A DNA stretch of 64,000 nt from JAJDNS01 sp963578825 (GTDB lineage Bacteria > Acidobacteriota > Vicinamibacteria > Fen-336). Where the stretch lies: contig CAUZDW010000019.1 of assembly GCA_963578825.1 (NCBI GenBank), positions 1 through 64,000 on the forward strand, written 5' to 3'. Shown one piece after another: positions 1 through 6,029 of the stretch. Under the pieces are notes generated by a model, which had not been told where the DNA came from, searched no databases, and was given only the letters and a program-made list of their open reading frames with translations. The translations under genes and the position numbers were made by a program. Numbering within the stretch: position 1 is the first letter of the stretch; every line of letters begins with the position of its first letter.

Positions 1-139
1 GACGCCTGAGAGCCGCCCGCTCCGGCGATGTCGGGAGGGCCTCCTCTGAGGTCCCACTCGAGGCGTGGGCCCCAAGCTGCGCCTCGGCCTTGCGGCGCTT
101 GCCGCGCGCCGCATTCGAGTAGGCACCATAGTAGAGCTT

Positions 140-155
140 ATGTATCGCGATACAT
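140..155. promoter_or_regulatory. 16-nt perfect palindrome, operator-like
   Basis: The sequence ATGTATCGCGATACAT is its own reverse complement. Short symmetric sites with a central CGCG and AT arms are typical operators for dimeric antitoxins of the ribbon-helix-helix or AbrB type, but no antitoxin reading frame follows on either strand. It may be left over from a lost toxin-antitoxin locus. The symmetry is certain; the role is inferred. Confidence 0.4.
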
Positions 156-305
156 GGGCGCTATTATGCACCGCGTCCGGTTACGGAGAGCTAGGCAGCC
201 AAGCAACTGATCGACAGGCAGCTGGGCTGCCTCGGCTTCACATAATGTTCCTCCCTGAGCCGAGCCTTTGGGCCGGCAAGAATTGCAGGCGGACTTTCCT
301 CCTTG

Positions 306-360
306 CGTGAGTCAAGTCTGAGGCACGAACATCCCCGGCCAGGTCCGGGGGACGGCAGGA
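306..360. repeat. direct repeat copy 1 (flanks MNT/HEPN)
   Basis: About 54 bp that align with 1367-1422 in the same orientation, with roughly nine mismatches and one single-base gap by eye. The best conserved core is GAACATCNCCGGCCAGGTCC. The two copies bracket the nucleotidyltransferase/HEPN pair, as mobile or recombining cassettes often do. Confidence 0.6.
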
Positions 361-509
361 GCCTGGTCGCTTACGACTGCGAGGACGTCCAGCTCGACCG
401 ACGGGCCGTTCAGCGGTCCGGCCGCGACGTCGTTGAAGCCGTCCACGACCCCACCATCGTCGTCGCAGGGCGTAGAATGATGGTGGGGATGGTGGCTGAG
501 GAGAGGAAC

Positions 510-842
510 ATGGGCACGCACGCGGAGCTCGACGCGAAGCTCCAGCAGATCGTGGATCGGATCGTGAGCGGGTTCTCCCCGCTCACGATTATCCTCTTTG
601 GCTCACGGGCCCGTGGAACTGCCTCTGCCGACAGTGACGTGGACCTCCTCGTGGTGACCGACCGTCCGGGATCGAAGCGGCAGCAGGCCGTGGCGATCGA
701 TCTGGCCGTCGCCGACATCCGCATCGCGAAGGACATCGTCGTCGTGGGCGCTGAGGAACTCGAGCGCGCGCGCGACGTCGTCGGGACGATCGCGTATCCC
801 GCCTGTCGCGAAGGCGTCGTCCTCTATGACCGCGCAGCCTGA
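510..842 (+). CDS. MNT-type nucleotidyltransferase (toxin-antitoxin-like)
   Basis: Minimal nucleotidyltransferase of about 110 residues. The family signature is clear: a GS motif followed by RG and then SDVDLLVV (GSRARGT...DSDVDLLV), giving the paired metal-binding aspartates of the polymerase-beta fold. Family members pair with HEPN proteins and can AMPylate or otherwise restrain the partner. The ATG at 510 was chosen because AGGAGAGG lies 5 nt upstream and the family normally begins shortly before the GS motif; earlier in-frame starts only add unconserved residues. It overlaps the following HEPN gene by 17 bp, so the two are translationally coupled. The cassette sits between diverged direct repeats, suggesting horizontal acquisition. 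Confidence 0.85.
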   Translation: MGTHAELDAKLQQIVDRIVSGFSPLTIILFGSRARGTASADSDVDLLVVTDRPGSKRQQAVAIDLAVADIRIAKDIVVVGAEELERARDVVGTIAYPACREGVVLYDRAA

Positions 843-1239
843 AGCCCTTCGCGTCGCGCGCCGATGGATCGCCAAGGCTGACGAGGATATCGCCGCGGCC
901 GAGCGCCTGCTCGCGCTTGATGATTCACTCGCGGCGGTGGCGTGCTTCCACAGCCAGCGGGCGGTCGAGAAGCTGATCAAGGCCCTCCTCGTCCTCGCCG
1001 GTGTGCCCTTCACGCGCACGCATGATGTGATCCAGCTCTCGTCTCTCTTGCCCGAGGATCTGGCTCTGACCGTGCCCCTGTCAGATCTGGCGCCGCTCAA
1101 TCGCTACGCCGTGGAGGCCCGCTATCCGATCGGCGAGGAGCCGCTCACGGGCGGGGAAGCGCGTTCGGCTCTCGCGGTCGCACGGCGTGTTCGCGGGCTC
1201 GTCGAAGACGGGGTCGGCCGCCTCGCCCATCAGGGCTGA
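826..1239 (+). CDS. HEPN domain protein, partner of the MNT gene
   Basis: A 137-residue helical HEPN-domain protein. The hallmark region FHSQRAVEKLIKALLVLAG is followed by a THDV segment and, near the C-terminus, the RYP motif of the PF05168-like branch. In many MNT/HEPN modules this subunit is the RNase toxin. I cannot see a clean Rx4-6H catalytic motif, so it may be an inactive or differently acting HEPN. It overlaps the nucleotidyltransferase gene by 17 bp and must be co-translated with it. No further gene of the module follows before the right-hand direct repeat. Confidence 0.8.
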   Translation: MTAQPEALRVARRWIAKADEDIAAAERLLALDDSLAAVACFHSQRAVEKLIKALLVLAGVPFTRTHDVIQLSSLLPEDLALTVPLSDLAPLNRYAVEARYPIGEEPLTGGEARSALAVARRVRGLVEDGVGRLAHQG

Positions 1240-1366
1240 GCCAGGCCCCGCCAGAAGCCGTGCTTCCGCTCGAACCGCTCCTCCCAACCCCCCCCTTGAC
1301 CCGCTCATAGTGCGTGTCGACAAGACCCAAAGGCGCAGTTTTCCTGGGGCAGGCGGACCCGCCCTA

Positions 1367-1422
1367 CGTGGGTTGAGTCTGGGGGCATGAACATCTCCGG
1401 CCAGGTCCCGGGGACCGCAGAA
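1367..1422. repeat. direct repeat copy 2 (flanks MNT/HEPN)
   Basis: Second, diverged copy of the repeat at 306-360, same orientation. It contains an inner inverted motif GGTCCCGGGGACC. It lies immediately downstream of the last vWA gene (minus strand) and to the right of the MNT/HEPN pair. Confidence 0.6.
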
Positions 1423-1433
1423 CCGCGCGGTTC
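1420..1433. repeat. 14-nt palindrome after vWA stop codon
   Basis: GAACCGCGCGGTTC is a perfect palindrome that directly abuts the TAG stop of the last gene of the vWA operon. It could form a short hairpin at the 3' end of that transcript. There is no T-tract, so it is not a classical intrinsic terminator. Confidence 0.4.
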
Positions 1434-2444
1434 CTACGGCGTCAGGTCGTTGAGTGCCACGAAGGCCCCGCCGTTTCGCTCGCACAGCAGCCGCATGAGC
1501 GTGGCGAAGCGGACGCCCGTGTTCTCCCCGTAGCGAGCCTGGGAGAAGATCGTCGGGAAGCCGATGGCGTGGATGCGCACCTTGCGCTCGCCCTTGCGGT
1601 CGGGGCGGTTGAGCCTGTCGACGGTCTTGAGGACGCGGTCGATCGAGCTGCCCGTGAACTCGTCGCCGAAGACGTAGAGGCTGATCTTGCGATCCGACCG
1701 CCAGTAGGTCCGGATCGCGATCTCGATGCCTTCGACGGGGCTCGAGTTCGAAAATGCCGTCCAGCTTCGGAGTCGGTCCAGGATGGCCTTGCGCCGGGCC
1801 TTCGTGTCGGGGATCCACTTCCCGGAGTACCGGGAGAACATGTAGACCCCCTCGTCGTTCATGATCTGGAGGCCCTTCACCTTCGGATACGCATCGAGCA
1901 CCTGAGCCATCTTCCGGCGCACGAGGGGCCAGGCGAAGCGCTGCATGCTCCCCGACGTGTCGATGATGAAGATGATGTACTCGCTGTCCACGGGAATCCC
2001 ACCCACCGGCGACTCCTGCGGACGCCGGTAGATCCGCTGCGCCTGGAGACGTTTCATCTCCTCCGAGAGCTCCTGCTGGGCCGCCACGAGTCGTCCCTTC
2101 AGGCTGTCCTGGATCTCCGAGAGCTCCTCGCTGGCCTGGTATCGACCCTGGATGTTCGTGAGGTCGCCCCGCAAGCGAGCCAGGTGCTTCGTCTCCTTGA
2201 AGCGTTGCTCTTCGCGGCTGCGCAGGATGCGGTTGAACTGGGTCGTCTCGCCCCTGATCTGGAAGAGCTCCTCCTCGAGGCGGGCGATCAGCCCGTGCAG
2301 CTCCAGCTGCGCCTGCTCGAGGGCGATCGGCTCCCCCATCTTGTTCAGGACGAAGAGGAGGATGATCGCCCCGAAGCCGCAGCAGATCGCGTCGAGGAAC
2401 GACAGCGAGAAGACCTCGACGCCCCGGCGACCGCGCTTCCTCAT
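1434..2444 (-). CDS. membrane-anchored coiled-coil vWA domain protein
   Basis: 336 residues. A single N-terminal membrane helix (about 11-34, FSLSFLDAICCGFGAIILL) carries an aspartate at residue 18. A long charged coiled coil follows (about 40-137), then a von Willebrand A domain with the MIDAS motif DTSGS at 162-166. Its ATG forms a 4-bp ATGA overlap with the stop of the preceding vWA gene. It is the last gene of the nine-gene operon. The N-terminal helix resembles the proton-pathway helix of ExbD/TolR/MotB, and a TolQ/ExbB-like gene lies two genes upstream, so it could be the moving or sensing partner of that channel. That role is inference; the domains are directly visible. Confidence 0.85.
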   Translation of the reverse strand: MRKRGRRGVEVFSLSFLDAICCGFGAIILLFVLNKMGEPIALEQAQLELHGLIARLEEELFQIRGETTQFNRILRSREEQRFKETKHLARLRGDLTNIQGRYQASEELSEIQDSLKGRLVAAQQELSEEMKRLQAQRIYRRPQESPVGGIPVDSEYIIFIIDTSGSMQRFAWPLVRRKMAQVLDAYPKVKGLQIMNDEGVYMFSRYSGKWIPDTKARRKAILDRLRSWTAFSNSSPVEGIEIAIRTYWRSDRKISLYVFGDEFTGSSIDRVLKTVDRLNRPDRKGERKVRIHAIGFPTIFSQARYGENTGVRFATLMRLLCERNGGAFVALNDLTP

Positions 2445-3538
2445 GGCCAGTCGCTCGAAGGGGCCATCATCGAACCCCGCGTGGCCATGGCCACCTTCCA
2501 GAAAGCGGCGGACGCCATGGGATCCCCTTCCATGGGATAGAGGATGGTGTTCACCGGAACGGCCCTGGGCAGCGCGTCGAGGGAGCGCTCCAGGAGGAGG
2601 AGTCGGTCCTTGCCGGAGATGGTCGCGCGCCGCGGCGCTTTCTCGCCCCGGGTGGGAAGGCCGTCCGTGAGGAGGAGGATGTTGTCGGGGCGCGGGTTCA
2701 TCGCCCTCGCGGCGGCGAAGGCGTGATAGAGGCTCGTGCCGCCGATGGGGGCGGTCTGACGGAGCACGGCAATCGCCTTGTTCAGCTTCACGGCGTCCTT
2801 CGCCTCGAGCCACACGCCGTCGGTGCCCTCGAGCACCGCTCGGGCCCGGATGTCGAACGTGTAGATCTGGAACTTCGACTCTCGCGGGATCTGGGTCGTC
2901 AGCCAGTCGACGGCCTTCACTGCCTGCTGCCATTTTTTTGCGCGCATGCGGACGTTGTCGGGGAGGAAACGCCGCCTGACGGCGTTGACGATGTTGTCGG
3001 CGAGCATGCTCGCGGAGGCGTCAAGCAGGATGAAGATGCGCTCGCCGCCCACCTTCAGCCCCGAGAGGTACTGGCGGTCGCCGTCCCCGACGAAGCTGCG
3101 GATGTTGGGACCCGGGACCTCCTCGGTCGGCGGCCCGCCGGAGAGCCGCTTCGCCCCCTCCTCGAGCGACTTCAGGTCGGCCTTGAGCTTGTTGAGGTGC
3201 TCGCGCTTTGCGATGTTCTTCTTGTCGTACGTGGCGAGCTCTTCCTCGATCTCGCGGAGCATGGCGAGGAGCCGGGTCGACAGCCCCTGGGTGATGACCC
3301 GCTGTCGTTCGATGTCTCGCAGGGAGTTTCTGATCTCCACGAGGTTCTCCTGGCCTTCGAGGACCTCCTCCTCCCGCATCGTGACCTCGGACTCGAGGGC
3401 CTCGGTGATGTCCGCAACGGTCGCTCCGGCCCGCGCGGCAACGATCATGTGGAAGAGGATGAGGGCCCCGAAGCCGCATGTGATGCAGTCGAGCAGCGCC
3501 AGGCTGAAGATGTTCGTGTCTCGCCTCTTGCGGGCCAC
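2441..3538 (-). CDS. membrane-anchored coiled-coil vWA domain protein
   Basis: 365 residues, GTG start. It has the same plan as its downstream neighbour: basic N-terminus, one helix at about 11-34 (FSLALLDCITCGFGALILF) with aspartate 17, a coiled coil of about 45-135, then a vWA domain. The MIDAS elements are complete: DASAS at 173-177, a threonine in GGTSLYH near 268, and LLTDG with aspartate 292. It begins 3 bp after the stop of the FHA/Hsp70-like gene and overlaps the next vWA gene by 4 bp, so the three are co-translated. The paired helices with a conserved LDxIxCGFGA motif mark both vWA proteins as one subfamily that probably contacts the channel protein encoded upstream. Confidence 0.87.
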   Translation of the reverse strand: MARKRRDTNIFSLALLDCITCGFGALILFHMIVAARAGATVADITEALESEVTMREEEVLEGQENLVEIRNSLRDIERQRVITQGLSTRLLAMLREIEEELATYDKKNIAKREHLNKLKADLKSLEEGAKRLSGGPPTEEVPGPNIRSFVGDGDRQYLSGLKVGGERIFILLDASASMLADNIVNAVRRRFLPDNVRMRAKKWQQAVKAVDWLTTQIPRESKFQIYTFDIRARAVLEGTDGVWLEAKDAVKLNKAIAVLRQTAPIGGTSLYHAFAAARAMNPRPDNILLLTDGLPTRGEKAPRRATISGKDRLLLLERSLDALPRAVPVNTILYPMEGDPMASAAFWKVAMATRGSMMAPSSDWP

Positions 3539-3541
3539 CGA

Positions 3542-4945
3542 TCAGTCCCTCGCCTCGACAAGGAGCAGCTCCACACCAGGGCTTCCCACTCGCACACGGT
3601 CGCCGGCGACCACGACCACCCGCTCGACGACACGCTCGCCGTTGACGAAGGTGCCGTACGAGCTCGAGTCCTCGAGCACGACCTCGCCCCCGGCTTCGAA
3701 GAAGCGGCAGTGGGCTCGTGAGATCCCGGTGGTCTCTCCGTCGAGGCGCAGCCCGCGGCTGTCCTCCGGAGGAGCGGTGCCGACGACCAGCGGCTCGGCG
3801 GTGAGGGGCCGGGCGAGATGTCCGAGGAGAAGATGGGTCGGGCGGTGCCGTGTTTCCACCCGGGGAGCCGGATCCACGGCCGGCGGTCGAATGAGAGCCC
3901 CACCCCCGACCGAGCGGTCCTCCGGTGAGCGTTCGCGCCGGGCGAGGCGCGTGAGGAAGCGCACGCCGCCCTCCCCCGGCCGAAGGGCCTCCCGTTCGCG
4001 GAGCGCGCCGGCCGCGGCTGCCTGCTCGGGCACCAGCACCACCTCGTTTCCACGCATGGACGACACTCGCCCGACGAGACCCGGAACCCGGGCCGCCCGG
4101 GCCGAGACCAGGAGTGTCGTGGGTTCCCCGGGACGCTTGAGGAGACTCACCTTCTGGGCGAGCTCCTCGGCGTACATCTGCGCCCACTCCTCGACCTCCG
4201 CTCGTGAGACCTCGATCTCGTGATCGTGCCCGTCTCCCGAAATAGACAGCGACACCCGCTCGCTGTCCTGAAAGCGGTCGATCCACGAGGGCAGGTGATC
4301 GTGGAGGGACTGCTCGGTCTCGGCCGCGTGGAGCGGGTCGTACCGAGTGCCGAGGACGAATCTCTCGGCAATCCGCCGGGCCAACGTGTCGTGCAGCTCG
4401 TCGAGCCCCCATCGATCGATGGTGACCACTCGATCTCTCACGATCTCCTCGCCCTGCCGAAGCTCGCTGACCGTGGCCCGGTGGAGGTGGACGTCGACGA
4501 AGAGCAAGCGCTCACCGGGGAAGCCTCCGGTGGTCGCGGCCACCGCGGTGTCGACGAGGCCGGCGACGGGCATCTCGAGAGCGTGGGCGATGCCCAGAAG
4601 CCGGCCCAGCGCCTCCGAGCCAAGGTCCCCCGGCACGGCCAGGACGACCTCATCAACACCCTTCCCGGCCTTCTCCCAGAGATGCTTGAGATGAGCGTGG
4701 ACGAGATCCGCTGCGGTGAGGCCCCGCGGGAAGGGTCGCCCCAGAGGCTCCGTGTCGAGACGCTCCCAGAAACGGCTCATCACGAAGCGGGGCCGGAGGC
4801 GAGCGCAGCGAAAGGCTTCTTCCCCCACGAGCAGCGTCTCTCCATCGGCAACGGCGTAGCCCGGGCTCGGGCCGACGAGCTTGCCTCCCTCGCCGATGCC
4901 CAGCACGCCGGCGTCGGTCACGTCGAAGGCGAGCGCGTGTCCCAT
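3542..4945 (-). CDS. Hsp70/actin-like ATPase with C-terminal FHA domain
   Basis: 467 residues. The N-terminal ~300 residues resemble an Hsp70/actin-fold protein: an opening strand AFDVTDAGVLGIG, then DEVVLAVPGDLG and GLVDTAVAATTGG. Motif conservation is weak, so ATPase activity is uncertain. A proline- and arginine-rich linker leads to a C-terminal FHA domain (about 370-460) with ISRAHCRF and SSYGTFVNGERV, the phosphothreonine-binding loop residues. It lies between the ExbB-like gene and the two vWA genes. A Ser/Thr kinase in the same operon could write the mark this FHA domain reads. The ATG at 4945 is the first residue of the conserved strand. Confidence 0.75.
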   Translation of the reverse strand: MGHALAFDVTDAGVLGIGEGGKLVGPSPGYAVADGETLLVGEEAFRCARLRPRFVMSRFWERLDTEPLGRPFPRGLTAADLVHAHLKHLWEKAGKGVDEVVLAVPGDLGSEALGRLLGIAHALEMPVAGLVDTAVAATTGGFPGERLLFVDVHLHRATVSELRQGEEIVRDRVVTIDRWGLDELHDTLARRIAERFVLGTRYDPLHAAETEQSLHDHLPSWIDRFQDSERVSLSISGDGHDHEIEVSRAEVEEWAQMYAEELAQKVSLLKRPGEPTTLLVSARAARVPGLVGRVSSMRGNEVVLVPEQAAAAGALREREALRPGEGGVRFLTRLARRERSPEDRSVGGGALIRPPAVDPAPRVETRHRPTHLLLGHLARPLTAEPLVVGTAPPEDSRGLRLDGETTGISRAHCRFFEAGGEVVLEDSSSYGTFVNGERVVERVVVVAGDRVRVGSPGVELLLVEARD

Positions 4946-4962
4946 GGGGTCGTCCCCCGTAC

Positions 4963-5757
4963 CTAGGCCTGCAGGTGCTGGAGCAGGTGCTCGTCCACGT
5001 AGCTCTCCGTGTCGAGCACGAGCTGCTCCTGGCGGAACTGGAGCTGGTAGAGCACGAACATGATCCCGAGGCTCAGGAGGAGGGCGATGAAGGTGGAGTT
5101 GAAGGCGGTGCCGAGGCTCGCGGTCACCCCCGAGATGTCGCCCTGGACCGCTCGGTGCGCCTGCTGCAGAGCGTCACCAATGCCACGAACCGTGCCGATG
5201 AAGCCGATCGACGGGATCGCCCAGGCGATGTAGCGGATCATCGCGAGCTCCGAGTCGAGACGGTCCGACTCGGCCTGGCACACCTCCCCCGCGATGGCGG
5301 AGGAGTCCTGGATGCTCCGGGTGGCGCGGAAGCGCTGCAGGGCGGCTAGGAGGGTTCGGGGCAGCAGCAGCCGCTTCTCGATCTCGGGCAGGGCCTGGAT
5401 CTGGCGGGCGTACTCTCGCGCGTCCTCGGGAAGGATGCGGCTGCCCGCCGCCACCGGCACCAGCTCCTGCTCGAGGAGCTGGCGCTCGCGCGAGGCGGTG
5501 AGCCACTTCGCACCCATGATCGCCAGCGCCCACAGGGCCAGGACGAAGGTGGCCTCCTGCTCGAAGTCCTTGATCACTACCCACACAGAACGCTCCTGCA
5601 CGTACTCCGGGTTCGTCCGCATGAGCCGGGCCTGCTCGGCCAGGACGGCGTCGGCGTTGGGGCGCACCATGATCACGTAGAAGGCGTGGACCACGACGAA
5701 CGCGAGAACCAGGGACGCGACCTGGTAGGTGAAGTCGCCGAGCTGCGGCTTTTTCAT
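4963..5757 (-). CDS. MotA/TolQ/ExbB-family proton channel protein
   Basis: 264 residues with four predicted membrane helices: about 10-32, 68-86, 176-194 and 212-238. The C-terminal pair carries the family signature: AIPSIGFIGTVRGIG and then TASLGTAFNSTFIALLLS, whose polar residues line the proton path in TolQ, ExbB and MotA. The large cytoplasmic loop between helices 2 and 3 is MotA/ZorA-like in position. The ATG at 5757 is preceded by GAGAGGGG; upstream in-frame codons are unconserved. No classical ExbD, TolR or MotB gene is nearby. Instead two vWA proteins with an ExbD-like N-terminal helix follow, pointing to an unusual stator complex. Confidence 0.85.
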   Translation of the reverse strand: MKKPQLGDFTYQVASLVLAFVVVHAFYVIMVRPNADAVLAEQARLMRTNPEYVQERSVWVVIKDFEQEATFVLALWALAIMGAKWLTASRERQLLEQELVPVAAGSRILPEDAREYARQIQALPEIEKRLLLPRTLLAALQRFRATRSIQDSSAIAGEVCQAESDRLDSELAMIRYIAWAIPSIGFIGTVRGIGDALQQAHRAVQGDISGVTASLGTAFNSTFIALLLSLGIMFVLYQLQFRQEQLVLDTESYVDEHLLQHLQA

Positions 5758-5767
5758 GGGCCCCTCT

Positions 5768-6010
5768 CTAGATGTCCACCGGGAAAGCCACCGCACGGTC
5801 GGCAGGCACCTTCTCCGACGGCACGAACTCCTCGAGCAACTTCTCGGGATCGGGGGTCGGGGACGCGGCCGGAGTGGGAGTGGGCTTTGGCGGGGCCGGC
5901 GCCTCCTGCGCCGGCGGCCCGCTCTCTCCCGGAGGCGACACAGCCTGATCGCCGGCGGCCGCCATGGCACCGACGGCGAGCAGCCCGAACAGGAGGTGGC
6001 GAGGTGTCAT
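5768..6010 (-). CDS. small proline-rich exported protein
   Basis: 80 residues: a short signal peptide or anchor (HLLFGLLAVGAMAAAG) followed by a low-complexity proline/alanine/threonine stretch and an acidic tail ending in FPVDI. No family is recognised. It lies 10 bp upstream of the channel gene and in the middle of the operon, so it is probably real and may be a periplasmic spacer or an accessory to the membrane complex. Confidence 0.6.
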   Translation of the reverse strand: MTPRHLLFGLLAVGAMAAAGDQAVSPPGESGPPAQEAPAPPKPTPTPAASPTPDPEKLLEEFVPSEKVPADRAVAFPVDI

Positions 6011-6029
6011 GCCCGATCCCCTTCCTTAT

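Larger units (their letters stand above)
1..509. other. left-edge region without a convincing gene
   Basis: No reading frame here has recognisable protein features. The stretch holds a perfect 16-nt palindrome at 140-155 and the first copy of a diverged ~54-bp direct repeat at 306-360. The bases just before 510 contain a purine-rich ribosome-binding site for the following nucleotidyltransferase gene. The left part may be the decayed end of an older accessory gene. Confidence 0.5.

Noticed and set aside
1420..1433. Intrinsic terminator for the vWA operon
   Set aside because: The palindrome lacks a loop of normal size and a T-tract; kept only as a palindrome.
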